From Sulfurospirillum diekertiae (GTDB taxonomy: Bacteria > Campylobacterota > Campylobacteria > Campylobacterales > Sulfurospirillaceae): a stretch of 64,000 bases of DNA. The stretch is taken from assembly GCF_011769985.2 (NCBI RefSeq), contig NZ_CP039734.2:1426001-1490000 (forward strand), in the 5' to 3' direction. Shown here in pieces: positions 30,162-39,773 of this stretch; position 1 is the first letter of the stretch; the number at the start of each line of letters is the position of its first letter. The notes beneath the pieces are model-generated. The model was given only the letters and a program-made list of their open reading frames with translations. It was not told the DNA's origin and searched no databases. Made by a program: the position numbers and the translations under genes.

Positions 30162-31565
30162 ATGAAAAAAATTTTGATCATCGCTGATGGCATTCTAGCA
30201 AAACAATTTTTAGAAAAGGTTATGGAAACCGAAGCTGGAGAAAATAACTACACTATCGTGACCTATAAAGAAGAGACTATACCTAAAAAACGCCCTGAAA
30301 ATTTTAAATTTTTCGAATTTGATCCTACAAGTTACGAAAAGCTTGCGATCATTCTCAATGAGCAGTTTTTTCAAATCATGATTATTATGTCCAATGAACT
30401 GGATGTTAAAGCCACCTACACCAACATTAGACGCGTGGACAGTAAAGTGCGCATCGTCATCATGGACAGATGGGATTTAAAAATTGAAGATAAACGTCTT
30501 TTGATGCTCAACTCCCGTGAAATTCTCGCTTCTCGTTTCACCGACCATCTTCCAAACACGCCGATTGTCGCTCAAAATATTGGACTTGGCATTGGTGAAA
30601 TCATGGAAGTTTCTGTGCCTGTGGGAAGCTCTTACGCCTACCGACATCTCGCTTCTATTGAGCAGAGTAAATGGAAAATTGCAGCCATCTACCGCTCAAA
30701 TACACTTATTTTACCGCGTCCTGCATTGATGCTTCTTCCGAATGATCTTTTGCTGATGATTGGTGATCCTAAAGTGTTGCAAAGTGTCTTTAAAAGTATC
30801 AAACGAGAATTGGGACAATTCCCTTCACCCTTTGGAAGCAGTATTTACTGTATCATTGACATGCTAAGGATGGATGATACAGAGATTGATACACTCATCA
30901 ATGATGCCTTGTTATTGCACTCCAAACTTAATAGCAACAAATTACATGTAAAGATCATCAACCCGACGTACTCCAAGACACTCGAAAAGATCAAAGGCTA
31001 CAGCAATCACCATATACACGTTATGATTGACTATTTTGAGACCAGCCCACGTAAAGTCTTGCGTGAAGATACAGAAAAAATGGACATCGGTTTGATTGTC
31101 GTAATGAACAACTTTTTCCAAAAAAACAAACGTACACTCTATAAAACAAAATTGCCGATTTTTAAGATGGGTAAACGTGGCTTTGGTGGTCTAAACCAAG
31201 GGGTAGTTCTAAGCAATGACGCCCATGAAATTGAGCAAGAATCTTCGGTGATTTTTGATGTGGCAACCCAACTCTCACTTGAACTCAAACTCTACAGCTA
31301 TAACCCTGATCATGAAAATGCAAAAAATAGCTTGATTGAGCATTTTGACAACCTTTCAAAGATCTTTGGGCGTGAAGTGGATGTGGTGCAAAGTGATAAA
31401 AATCCATTGGTAAAACTTCGCAATAAAAACAATATTTTGCAATTTATACCTTTTAGTTCCAAAATTTTGGAAGCTAATTTTTTCTCTATTTTCTCTACAG
31501 ATATGGAAAAACTTCACTTTAAACTTGCCAATAATTATCAGCTATTTATCCCAATCAATGCATAA
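30162..31565 (+). CDS. TrkA-domain protein (COG3400 type)
   Basis: A 467-residue cytosolic protein with a Rossmann-like N-terminus (KILIIADGILAKQFLEKV), a TrkA-C (RCK) domain near 140–215 (GEIMEVSVPVGSSYAYRHLASI) and a long C-terminal region of unclear fold. Related proteins are widespread in Campylobacterota and are usually described only as TrkA-C domain proteins. It may regulate a potassium or ion channel; the nearest candidate partner is the MscS homologue two genes downstream. A palindrome core at 30942–30951 is read as LHV. Confidence 0.75.
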   Translation: MKKILIIADGILAKQFLEKVMETEAGENNYTIVTYKEETIPKKRPENFKFFEFDPTSYEKLAIILNEQFFQIMIIMSNELDVKATYTNIRRVDSKVRIVIMDRWDLKIEDKRLLMLNSREILASRFTDHLPNTPIVAQNIGLGIGEIMEVSVPVGSSYAYRHLASIEQSKWKIAAIYRSNTLILPRPALMLLPNDLLLMIGDPKVLQSVFKSIKRELGQFPSPFGSSIYCIIDMLRMDDTEIDTLINDALLLHSKLNSNKLHVKIINPTYSKTLEKIKGYSNHHIHVMIDYFETSPRKVLREDTEKMDIGLIVVMNNFFQKNKRTLYKTKLPIFKMGKRGFGGLNQGVVLSNDAHEIEQESSVIFDVATQLSLELKLYSYNPDHENAKNSLIEHFDNLSKIFGREVDVVQSDKNPLVKLRNKNNILQFIPFSSKILEANFFSIFSTDMEKLHFKLANNYQLFIPINA

Positions 31566-31610
31566 TTAAGTGCTTTTTGAGTATGATAAATAAAAAAAGA
31601 TGGATAGATA

Positions 31611-32657
31611 ATGCAAGTCAATGTTGTCTTAAATAAAACCACTTCAAAAGATTATAGCGTCACAATAGACTCTTTAAAAGAGCTTATTTTTGATACAAAA
31701 GTTTTAATCGTAACCAATACCACGGTAGCAGCTCTTCACCTTGAAGCACTCCAAAAAAAACTTTTTGCCAAAGAACTTTATACGGTTATTTTACCCGATG
31801 GCGAAATGTATAAAAACTTTGAGAGTCTCAATCTTATTTTAGACGCATGTTTTGAACATCGCTTAGATCGTCAATCTCTTTTAATTGCCTTTGGAGGAGG
31901 GGTTATTGGCGATATGACAGGCTTTGCTGCTTCAATTTATCAACGTGGTATTAGCTTTATTCAAATTCCTACGACACTTTTAGCGCAGGTCGATGCGAGT
32001 GTGGGTGGTAAAACAGGTATCAACAACCGTTATGGCAAAAACCTCATTGGCTCTTTCTGGCAACCATGCGCCGTTTATTGTGATAGTGCGTTTCTTAAAA
32101 CTTTGCCAAAGCGTGAATTTGCCGCAGGCGTTGCTGAAATTATCAAAATGGCAGTCACGTTTGATAAAGATTTTTTTGAGTGGCTTGAAACACACGATCT
32201 TCACAATGAAACTCATCTTACAACGGCCATTCATAAAAGCATCGCTATCAAAGCCGATGTTGTTTCACAAGACGAAACAGAAAGAGGCATACGCGCCATT
32301 TTAAACTATGGACATACGTTTGCGCATGTAATCGAAAACCAAACTCAATACAGCACCTATTTACACGGTGAAGCTGTTGCCATTGGTATTGTGATGGCAA
32401 ACGCTTTAGCACAAAAACTGGGGCTGTTAAGCAAAGAAGAGGGCAACCGCATCAAAGCTCTCTTAGAGCATTACGCGTTACCAACACATTACGACATCAG
32501 TGATCCAGAAGCTTTTTACGATGCTTTTTTCTTAGATAAAAAAAGTGCTCATGACAAAATAACATTTATTTTAGCCAATGGAATTGGTGGCAATGATATG
32601 CGTAACAACATTACCAAAGAGGTTGTTTTAGAAGCATTAAAGGACGTCAATGTGTAA
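31611..32657 (+). CDS. aroB: 3-dehydroquinate synthase
   Basis: Second step of the shikimate pathway: converts DAHP to 3-dehydroquinate with NAD and a divalent metal. The 348 residues contain IAFGGGVIGDMTGFAAS, IPTTLLAQVDASVGGKTGIN and the metal-site NYGHTFAHVIE and LHGEAVAIG. It overlaps the mscS-family gene by eight bases. Start of a run that matches the aroB–mscS–mtaB–ftsH-like order I recall from Helicobacter. Confidence 0.96.
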   Translation: MQVNVVLNKTTSKDYSVTIDSLKELIFDTKVLIVTNTTVAALHLEALQKKLFAKELYTVILPDGEMYKNFESLNLILDACFEHRLDRQSLLIAFGGGVIGDMTGFAASIYQRGISFIQIPTTLLAQVDASVGGKTGINNRYGKNLIGSFWQPCAVYCDSAFLKTLPKREFAAGVAEIIKMAVTFDKDFFEWLETHDLHNETHLTTAIHKSIAIKADVVSQDETERGIRAILNYGHTFAHVIENQTQYSTYLHGEAVAIGIVMANALAQKLGLLSKEEGNRIKALLEHYALPTHYDISDPEAFYDAFFLDKKSAHDKITFILANGIGGNDMRNNITKEVVLEALKDVNV

Positions 32658-34260
32658 AAAAATTCTTTGGCTGATTTTCTTTACATGTAATCTTCTTTTA
32701 GCAGAAACAAACAGCACTTTAAAACTTGAAGACGCCATGAAAACGGAAGTTCTCCATCAAAAAGTGGCTGCCATTGATGAAACCATCCAAAACAATCTCT
32801 GGTATAAGCGTTATGGCAATTACCTAAGTTATCAAAAATTGATCGAAGAGTTATCGACAGTCGATGCCGAACTTAAAAAAGTAAAAACGGCCAAAGACAA
32901 AGTTTCTGTTGAAAAACGTGAGAGATTGACCAGTAAGCAAGAGTCGCTTGAAAAACAGATCGAACTTTTGCAAGAGTTTAAAAACTCTCCTTTTAGCAAA
33001 ATAATTGAGTCAACTGATTTGGAAACGTACCCAAAAATCACGAATCCGCTTGCTATTATTTCAGCACTTTCGTACATCAAAAAGATCAAACAAGATAGTA
33101 TGGATTATAAGGCACAAATTGATCGTTTAGACTTACTGGTTACAAAACTCAAAGAAAAACTGGCTCTAATCGAAGAAATTTACCAAATTGAGCCTATGAT
33201 TACCAATGAAGACATGATCTATGACGCACAAAAAGAGCTCAATGCCTTTATCGTTGCACAAGAGATTGCGAGTACCAGTTACTCTTTACATGTAAAGAAA
33301 GTGGAAGAGGCAACGATTCGTATCACGCAAGACATTACGTTACAAATGAAGCGTGCCTTCAACATCGGTATATTCATTGTTGTTGTCATTGTTTTTACGC
33401 TTTTACTCAAATTTTTTGCTAAACGTTATATCAAAGACAATGAACGTTTTTATACTGCCAATAAAATTATCAATTTTGCCAACGTCACACTGATTATTCT
33501 TATTTTACTTTTTTCCTACATCGAAAATGTCTCCTACCTTGTAACTGTTTTAGGTTTTGCCTCTGCGGGTATTGCGATTGCGATGAAAGACTGGTTTATG
33601 AGCATCTTAGGATGGATGGTCATCATTTTTGGGGGCAGTTTCCACGTTGGAGATCGTATCAAAGTTAAAAAAGATGGTCTGCCTTATGTTGGCGATATTA
33701 TCGATATTTCACTCCTGCGTATGACGGTACTTGAAGACATTACCTTAACATCGTATATGGAAAACACGCGCTCAGGAAGAATTTTCTTTGTGCCTAACAA
33801 TCTCATTTTCTCTGCGGTTATTTCAAACTATACACATGGTACAATGCGCACTGTTTGGGATGGCATTAACATCTACATCACCTTTGGTTCAAACCATAAA
33901 AAAGCGGTTCATATAGCACGAGAAATTACCAAAAAATATTCAAAAGGTTACACAGACATTGCACGCAAACAGCTCAATTTACTCCGCAATCAGTACAGCC
34001 TTAAAAACACAAACGTTGAACCTCGCATATTTTCATTCGTTGAGCCACAAGGATTTTGTATCAACTGCTGGTATATGACAAACTCGTATGCAGCACTCTC
34101 ACTTCGTGGAACGATTGGCTGTGAAATTATTGATGCTTTTATGCAAGAAGATGACATTACGATTGCTTACCAAACACATAATATCAATATTGGGAAGCAA
34201 GAGCGACCCTCATTTCCACCCGATGAACTAAAGAGTCCTGATGAAAAAAGTCTTTTTTAA
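32650..34260 (+). CDS. MscS-family mechanosensitive channel
   Basis: A 536-residue protein with a signal peptide (MCKKILWLIFFTCNLLLA), a periplasmic coiled-coil-rich domain (about 20–235) and three membrane segments. The last is the MscS pore helix with the FASAGIAIAMKDWFMSILGWMVIIFGG region, followed by the beta-domain entry FHVGDRIKV. Two palindromes lie in the gene: in the signal-peptide codons (32681–32690, FTC) and at 33285–33296 (LHVKK). The stop overlaps the mtaB start by 20 bases. Confidence 0.9.
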   Translation: MCKKILWLIFFTCNLLLAETNSTLKLEDAMKTEVLHQKVAAIDETIQNNLWYKRYGNYLSYQKLIEELSTVDAELKKVKTAKDKVSVEKRERLTSKQESLEKQIELLQEFKNSPFSKIIESTDLETYPKITNPLAIISALSYIKKIKQDSMDYKAQIDRLDLLVTKLKEKLALIEEIYQIEPMITNEDMIYDAQKELNAFIVAQEIASTSYSLHVKKVEEATIRITQDITLQMKRAFNIGIFIVVVIVFTLLLKFFAKRYIKDNERFYTANKIINFANVTLIILILLFSYIENVSYLVTVLGFASAGIAIAMKDWFMSILGWMVIIFGGSFHVGDRIKVKKDGLPYVGDIIDISLLRMTVLEDITLTSYMENTRSGRIFFVPNNLIFSAVISNYTHGTMRTVWDGINIYITFGSNHKKAVHIAREITKKYSKGYTDIARKQLNLLRNQYSLKNTNVEPRIFSFVEPQGFCINCWYMTNSYAALSLRGTIGCEIIDAFMQEDDITIAYQTHNINIGKQERPSFPPDELKSPDEKSLF

Positions 34261-35485
34261 AACGTTCGGATGTCGCACCAACATCTATGACACCCAAGTG
34301 ATGATGGAAAACCTTACTGATTTTGAAGTGACCGAAGTCGAGCAAGAAGCCCAGATCATTGTTGTCAACTCCTGCACGGTCACCAATGGTGCGGACACAG
34401 GCGTGCGAAGTTACATCAACCACGTCACCAAAGAGGGTAAAAAAGTCATTTTAGCAGGCTGTGGAGCGATCAGCAAAGGCGAGAGTCTTTTTAGCCAAAA
34501 CAAAGTTTTTGGAGTCATGGGTCACTCAGAAAAAGGGCAGATCAATACGCTTCTCAAACAAGAGATACCGTTTTATCAAATCGGTGATCTCACCTCTTTA
34601 GATGAGACAATTGTTCACGAATACACGGGCAAAACCAAAGCGTTTATCAAAATTCAAGAAGGGTGCAATTTTAGGTGTTCCTACTGCATCATTCCTTACG
34701 TCAGAGGCAATGCGAGAAGCCAAGATGAAAGTAAAATCATTGAACAAGTGCAAAAACTAGCTCTCAATGGCTATGGTGAATTTGTACTGACAGGCACAAA
34801 TATCGGCAGTTACGGCAAAGACAAAGGTAGTTCTCTGGGAAAACTCGTTCAACGTTTAGGCGCTATCAGGGGAGTTAGACGCATTCGTTTGGGGAGTATT
34901 GAACCTGTGCAGATCGATGAGAGTTTTAGAGAAATTCTAGGCGAACCGTGGTTGGAGCGACATTTACATGTAGCGCTTCAACACACCTCTGAGCGTATGC
35001 TAGAGCTTATGCGAAGACGCAACAATGTCAAACGCGACTTGGAACTTTTCCAAGAGCTCAGTGAGCGTGGCTTTGCGCTAGGAACGGATTACATCACAGG
35101 ACATCCGGGCGAGAGTGAAGAGATTTGGCATGAAGCGTTCACGACTTTAGAACAATTTCCCCTCACACATCTACACGCTTTTACTTACTCAAAACGTGAT
35201 GGCACGCCTTCAAGTACGATGAAACCCGAAGTCAAAGGTGATGTTGCCAAAGAGCGACTTAAGAGTATAGAAGCCCTTGTAGAGTCGAAAAACATTACTT
35301 TTAGGCAAAAAAATAGTGCAATACCTTTAAACGTCTTAGTCGAAGAGTATAAAGATGACCACTACGTCGGATACGACCAATTTTTCAATAAAGTCATCAT
35401 TCAAAGTAATCGTGACATTCTAAAAGAGTGGGTGACTATTGAAAACTATGCCATCAAACAGGAGGCTAATTATGCGCATTTTTAA
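34241..35485 (+). CDS. mtaB: tRNA t6A37 methylthiotransferase MtaB
   Basis: Radical-SAM enzyme that adds a methylthio group to t6A37 of ANN-decoding tRNAs. The 414 residues have the UPF0004 cysteines (FGCRTN, NSCTV, GCGAIS), the radical SAM motif CNFRCSYCIIP and a C-terminal TRAM-like region. The last 14 bases overlap the FtsH-like gene. A degenerate palindrome at 34963 is read as LHVA. Confidence 0.93.
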   Translation: MKKVFFKTFGCRTNIYDTQVMMENLTDFEVTEVEQEAQIIVVNSCTVTNGADTGVRSYINHVTKEGKKVILAGCGAISKGESLFSQNKVFGVMGHSEKGQINTLLKQEIPFYQIGDLTSLDETIVHEYTGKTKAFIKIQEGCNFRCSYCIIPYVRGNARSQDESKIIEQVQKLALNGYGEFVLTGTNIGSYGKDKGSSLGKLVQRLGAIRGVRRIRLGSIEPVQIDESFREILGEPWLERHLHVALQHTSERMLELMRRRNNVKRDLELFQELSERGFALGTDYITGHPGESEEIWHEAFTTLEQFPLTHLHAFTYSKRDGTPSSTMKPEVKGDVAKERLKSIEALVESKNITFRQKNSAIPLNVLVEEYKDDHYVGYDQFFNKVIIQSNRDILKEWVTIENYAIKQEANYAHF

Positions 35486-37133
35486 ATCCCAAAAACTGAT
35501 GCTTGCCATCATGGCACTGAGCATATTTGCTGTGCTACTCGCATTTGGGTATTTACGTATAACGCCTAAAATCATTGATCTACCCACCTATCATGCACTA
35601 TTAGAAAGTGGTGGGATCAAAAAAGCCAAAGTCGAAGACAACGAAGTATGGCTATACGGTCTTAACGATCAATTTGTCATCATCAAAGATGGTATTGACA
35701 TTGGAGAACTTCTTAAAAAAGTACCCATTGAAGTCCAAAAATCCAATCCTTTTTTTGAAGACCTTGTTATTTTAGGTATGCTCGGAAGTCTTCTATTTGC
35801 ACTGTTTTTTTATGCACGTAAAAAGAGGGCTGAAGATATTAAAAAAGAGCAAGAAACCAACCAAAAAGCCTATGCAAGCTACGATCCATTTATGAGTAGC
35901 ATCATCAGACCTGTCAGGGCACACGTCAGCTTTAAAGATGTCGCAGGAATTCAAGATGTCAAGGAAGAGCTTGAAGAGATCGTGGATTTTCTCAAAAATC
36001 CCGCACGCTACAAACGTTATGGCATTACCCTTCCCAAAGGTGTGCTTTTAGTTGGTCCTCCGGGCGTGGGTAAAACGATGATCGCCAAAGCCGTTGCAGG
36101 CGAGGCGAGTGTGCCTTTCTTCTACCAAAGCGGTGCGACCTTTGTACAAATCTACGTAGGAATGGGTGCAAAGAGGGTTAAAGAGCTCTTTTCTCAAGCG
36201 AAGGCTCATGCACCATCTATCATCTTTATCGATGAAATTGATGCCGTGGGGCGCGCGCGTGGTGGTATGCGAAACGATGAGCGCGAATCAACACTCAACC
36301 AACTTCTTACAGAAATGGACGGCTTTGAAGACAGCAGTGGCGTCATCGTCATTGCCGCGACCAATAAAATTGACATTATCGACGAGGCACTGCTTCGCTC
36401 AGGTCGTTTTGACAGACGTATTTTCATCTCTCTTCCTGATAAAAACGATCGTTTAGAGATCATCAAAGCGTATATGCGCAACAAACCAACCGAAATCAAT
36501 TTGGAAGAACTCGCCAATATGAGTGTCGGCTTTAGTGGCGCAGCACTGGCAACGTTTGTCAATGAAGCCGCCATTAACGCGCTTCGCCGAGGCTCTACCA
36601 TCTTAGAACTCAGCGACTTTGTAGCCGTACGTCAAAAAGTGTTGATGGGTAAGAAAAAAGTGCTCAGCTTCTCCGATGAAGAGAAGAAAATCCAAGCGCT
36701 CTACCAAGCCGCAAAAGCACTGTGTGCTTACTGGTTTGAAATCGATTTTGACAAAATCAGCATTGTCAATGATCGCCTTAAAGATATGGATAGAGAGATC
36801 GAATCTAAAACACAAATGCTCTCTCGGATCAAAGTCTATCTTGCAGGCATGGTTGCAACAAAACTCGCGTACAATGAAAAATTTACCAACGCCACAGAAG
36901 ATCTCAGTCGTGCGACCGCGATTGCCAAAGAGATGGTTGAAGTGTATGGCATGGGTGAAAAACTCATTCCCTATGAGAACGACGTCTTACTTATTTTGGA
37001 AAATTCGCAAACAGAACTTGAGCACTTTTTAGAAGGTATGAATACCATTCTCACCAAAATTTCAGATGAGCTTTACAGTGTAGAGAGCATCTCCAAAGTG
37101 CGTTTAAAAGCCATTATCGATGAAGTTCTTTAG
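35472..37133 (+). CDS. FtsH-like AAA ATPase lacking the zinc-protease motif
   Basis: The 553 residues follow FtsH: N-terminal membrane segment (about 10–30), short periplasmic domain, second segment (about 95–115), AAA module with Walker A GPPGVGKT (195–202), Walker B FIDEID, pore loop FVQIYVG and arginine fingers in [10 protein letters not shown]. The metalloprotease signature HExxH is replaced by YQAAK (411–415); the downstream Asp of [10 protein letters not shown] remains. The ATPase looks intact and the peptidase dead, so it may act as an unfoldase, a chaperone or a partner of true FtsH. The ATG at 35472 follows an AGGAGG site and overlaps mtaB. Confidence 0.88.
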   Translation: MRIFKSQKLMLAIMALSIFAVLLAFGYLRITPKIIDLPTYHALLESGGIKKAKVEDNEVWLYGLNDQFVIIKDGIDIGELLKKVPIEVQKSNPFFEDLVILGMLGSLLFALFFYARKKRAEDIKKEQETNQKAYASYDPFMSSIIRPVRAHVSFKDVAGIQDVKEELEEIVDFLKNPARYKRYGITLPKGVLLVGPPGVGKTMIAKAVAGEASVPFFYQSGATFVQIYVGMGAKRVKELFSQAKAHAPSIIFIDEIDAVGRARGGMRNDERESTLNQLLTEMDGFEDSSGVIVIAATNKIDIIDEALLRSGRFDRRIFISLPDKNDRLEIIKAYMRNKPTEINLEELANMSVGFSGAALATFVNEAAINALRRGSTILELSDFVAVRQKVLMGKKKVLSFSDEEKKIQALYQAAKALCAYWFEIDFDKISIVNDRLKDMDREIESKTQMLSRIKVYLAGMVATKLAYNEKFTNATEDLSRATAIAKEMVEVYGMGEKLIPYENDVLLILENSQTELEHFLEGMNTILTKISDELYSVESISKVRLKAIIDEVL

Positions 37134-37629
37134 TGGTTTTTGCCTTGCAAACGAGCAAGAACTCTTTTCACCGTACCTAAACCAAAGCGATTTCACCGTC
37201 GCTGGGTTTAGTTACGGAGCGATTAAAGCGTTTGAATACGCCTTTACATGTAAAGAGCGTATCGACACCCTCCAACTCTTCTCACCTGCCTTTTTCGGGA
37301 ATAAAGACGCTAAATTCAAAAAACTTCAAACCCTTTCCTTTTCTAAAAACAGCGATCTTTATACACAAAATTTTATGCAAAATTGTGTGTATCCATCCAC
37401 GTTTGACATCCAACCTTTTTTGAAACAAGGAAGTTTGGAAGAGTTAAACGAGCTTTTACACTACACGTGGGATGAGGAGCGTTTACGCGCTTTGAAAGAA
37501 CGAGGCGTGAATATCGAAGTCTATGTGGGCGAGTGTGACACTATCATCAATTCAATAAGCGTAAAAGATTTTTTTGTCCCATACGCAAGCGTTTACTACC
37601 TCAAACGCGTCGGGCACATTTTAAAATGA
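37120..37629 (+). CDS. bioV: Probable pimeloyl-ACP methyl ester esterase BioV
   Basis: A small alpha/beta hydrolase of 169 residues with the nucleophile elbow GFSYG, an acid in GECDTI and a final histidine in RVGHIL, giving a complete Ser-Asp-His triad. It begins MKFFSGF and has AIKAFEYA after the elbow, as I recall for BioV, the esterase that ends pimelate synthesis in Helicobacter. Other biotin genes are not in the window. Overlaps the FtsH-like gene by 14 bases and the next gene by ATGA. A palindrome at 37243–37254 is read as FTCK. Confidence 0.7.
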   Translation: MKFFSGFCLANEQELFSPYLNQSDFTVAGFSYGAIKAFEYAFTCKERIDTLQLFSPAFFGNKDAKFKKLQTLSFSKNSDLYTQNFMQNCVYPSTFDIQPFLKQGSLEELNELLHYTWDEERLRALKERGVNIEVYVGECDTIINSISVKDFFVPYASVYYLKRVGHILK

Positions 37630-37988
37630 TGCAACCTTTAGATGAAGCCGCCGTTTTCACACGCTTAGACAAACCATCTCCTCGTGCCTTTTTTCTTCTA
37701 TTTTACACCACCCAATGCAGTCAATGCAAAATCGCCCACGCACGAATAGAACGTGTCATACAAAATGGAACTTTTGAAGTGGACTTTTTTACATGTAATC
37801 TTGATGATGCCCCCAAAGTGAGTGAGCATTTTGGCATTCGCTCTGTACCCGTGTGTATGACTTACAATAAAAAAGGCGAGCAACAAAGGGTCGAATACGC
37901 CCTCAAATCCGAAGCGGTTTATGAGAGTATGGTACTGGGAGTGAATACGCAAAAAGGTGATCCAAAGTCGCGATTGTTGGGGTTTTGA
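37626..37988 (+). CDS. Thioredoxin-like protein
   Basis: A 120-residue thioredoxin fold with the redox motif C-S-Q-C (FYTTQCSQCKIAHARI, about 35–50) and the cis-proline region IRSVPVCMTYNKKG. No signal peptide, so cytoplasmic. CSQC differs from the CGPC of TrxA, so a specialised partner is likely. Palindrome core at 37789–37798 (FTCN). Confidence 0.8.
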   Translation: MMQPLDEAAVFTRLDKPSPRAFFLLFYTTQCSQCKIAHARIERVIQNGTFEVDFFTCNLDDAPKVSEHFGIRSVPVCMTYNKKGEQQRVEYALKSEAVYESMVLGVNTQKGDPKSRLLGF

Positions 37989-37992
37989 TGCT

Positions 37993-38004
37993 TTTACATG
38001 TAAA
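37993..38004. repeat. TTTACATGTAAA copy just past the thioredoxin-like gene
   Basis: Starts five bases after the stop. The 107-base gap 37989–38095 otherwise shows an AT-rich promoter-like stretch with TTATACT (about 38056) before the next gene. Confidence 0.9.
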
Positions 38005-38095
38005 GAAAGTTAAAAATTAATCCATCCTGTTTTTAATATGTTTTAACCTAACTGTGTTATACTCAGTTCACATAATACCTTTATAAGGAAGCGAT

Positions 38096-38506
38096 ATGAT
38101 AGAAATCTTAAAATATGGAGAGCAAGGAATAACAAGATGGATCGACAATCTTATCAAAGAGATAACTGAAAATCCCAAAGAGTTTATTTCTATTGCGAGA
38201 GTTCATGATGGAGATAAAAATTACTCTTTTATTGCGCTATTCAAGAATAAATGCACTATTGGAAAATATACAGCATTGATACATGAGTGGGGTACTAATG
38301 ATGGTATGAGTGGCGAAGGAGGGAGAGGCTTTATTCGAATGAATGACTTTTTATCAGATAATAATATCGAAGCTATTGATTTAGAACTAGATGCGAAAGA
38401 TGCAAAACAGATAGGTTATATGTCAAAAGGCTCAATTCAAGACTGGGAAAAGAGAAAAGAAATTTGGAAACGATATGTTGATAAACTAAGTTACCAGTTA
38501 CTCTAA
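38096..38506 (+). CDS. Unknown protein, possible accessory gene
   Basis: A 136-residue cytosolic protein without a recognised domain. It opens MIEILKYGEQGITRWIDNL, with an acidic middle and a C-terminal helix (IQDWEKRKEIWKRYV). AAGGA precedes the ATG. Codon use is more AT-rich than in the aroB run, which hints at acquisition. It stands alone, ended by the bidirectional terminator at 38523–38569. Confidence 0.6.
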   Translation: MIEILKYGEQGITRWIDNLIKEITENPKEFISIARVHDGDKNYSFIALFKNKCTIGKYTALIHEWGTNDGMSGEGGRGFIRMNDFLSDNNIEAIDLELDAKDAKQIGYMSKGSIQDWEKRKEIWKRYVDKLSYQLL

Positions 38507-38522
38507 AGAAGGATAAAAGAGA

Positions 38523-38569
38523 AGGCTACTTTTGATGCTTTGATGCAGTGCAAATATAAAAAGTAGCCT
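38523..38569. terminator. Bidirectional terminator between convergent genes
   Basis: Perfect 11-bp stem: AGGCTACTTTT (38523–38533) and AAAAGTAGCCT (38559–38569), loop 25 bases. It serves the unknown gene on the plus strand and the luciferase-like gene on the minus strand. Confidence 0.8.
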
Positions 38570-38573
38570 CTTA

Positions 38574-39572
38574 TCACTCAAACCAAACCCCCGAAATCAA
38601 CTCATACGATTTTATCCTATCCTCTGGGTTGTGTATCATGGAGTTTATCATCACTTCATTCGCACCCGTTCGCGATATAAGGCTTTCTAGTCTTTCTTTG
38701 ACAAAGTCGGGCGTTCCCCAGATGGACTCTCTGGTTTTATGGCGTATGCTCTTTTCTTCCCACGGTTGCCATAAATGACTCATATCGTGTGTGGGTTTAC
38801 TTAATGGAGCATTATCGCCACGTTGGAGATGCAAGAACTTTTGAAGTTCGCTGGTCGCTAGGTATTGGGCTTGCTCTGTTGTTTCGGCACAGATGACATT
38901 GATGCAGATGATGATATACGGCTCTTGTAACGCTGAGGAGGGCTTAAAATTGGCACGATAGAGTCTTATGGCATCTTCCATGTCATCGGGCGCAAAGTGG
39001 GAGGCAAACGCAAATGGAAGTCCTTTTTCTGCCGCTAATTGCGCGCTAAACGTACTTGAGCCAAGCAACCAGATGGGAATGTCGAGTCCATAGCCCGGAA
39101 CGGCTTTGATGCCTTTAGTACCCGCACGATTGGATAAAAAGTATTGCAACTGTTCCAGCATACTAGGAAAGTCTGAGCCGTCATTAGTGGTGTCTCGTCT
39201 GAGGGCTAGCATGGTTTGCCTATCCGTTCCCGGAGCTCTTCCTAAACCCAAATCAATTCTTTTAGGATACAAAGACTCTAAGGTTCCAAATTGCTCAGCG
39301 ATGACGAGTGGTGCATGGTTGGGGAGCATAATTCCCCCTGAACCTATTCTAATCGTGTGCGTTTGTGAGCCAATATAACTTAAAATAACCGATGTTGCGG
39401 CACTGGCAATTCCGCTAAAATTGTGATGTTCTGCTACCCAATAACGCGTATAACCAAACGCTTCAACCTCTTGGGCTAGTTTTGTGCTGTTTTCTATGGC
39501 TTGCGCTATGGTGAAGCCTTCGCCTACGGGAATTAAATCTAAAACCGATAGTGGTATTTTTGGACTATTCAT
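38574..39572 (-). CDS. Luciferase-like (LLM class) flavin-dependent oxidoreductase
   Basis: The 332 residues form the luciferase-like TIM barrel, beginning PLSVLDLIPVGEGFTIAQAI, then YTRYWVAEHHN, RIGSGGIMLPNHAPLVIAEQFGTLESLYPKRIDLGLGRAPGTD and GSSTFSAQLAAEKGLPFAFASHF. This fits the MsnO8-type LLM family of F420- or FMN-dependent enzymes; FMN is likely here. The substrate is unknown. The ATG at 39572 is preferred over one at 39584 because family members begin near PLSVLD. Confidence 0.88.
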   Translation of the reverse strand: MNSPKIPLSVLDLIPVGEGFTIAQAIENSTKLAQEVEAFGYTRYWVAEHHNFSGIASAATSVILSYIGSQTHTIRIGSGGIMLPNHAPLVIAEQFGTLESLYPKRIDLGLGRAPGTDRQTMLALRRDTTNDGSDFPSMLEQLQYFLSNRAGTKGIKAVPGYGLDIPIWLLGSSTFSAQLAAEKGLPFAFASHFAPDDMEDAIRLYRANFKPSSALQEPYIIICINVICAETTEQAQYLATSELQKFLHLQRGDNAPLSKPTHDMSHLWQPWEEKSIRHKTRESIWGTPDFVKERLESLISRTGANEVMINSMIHNPEDRIKSYELISGVWFE

Positions 39573-39773
39573 GTTTTTCTCCATTTAAGCAGCGTGTATA
39601 AACATTTCTCTCACTATAGTCAAATAAAATTATAATAACATTACCTAAAAATCTAACGTTGAAAATTTCAGCTATTTCGATCTTAGAGGAGGGCAACTTT
39701 AGATGGCTATTTCAGGCTATTGTTTATATAATGTTTAGTTAAAAATGATCGAAAACACGAAGGAATCCTCTTC

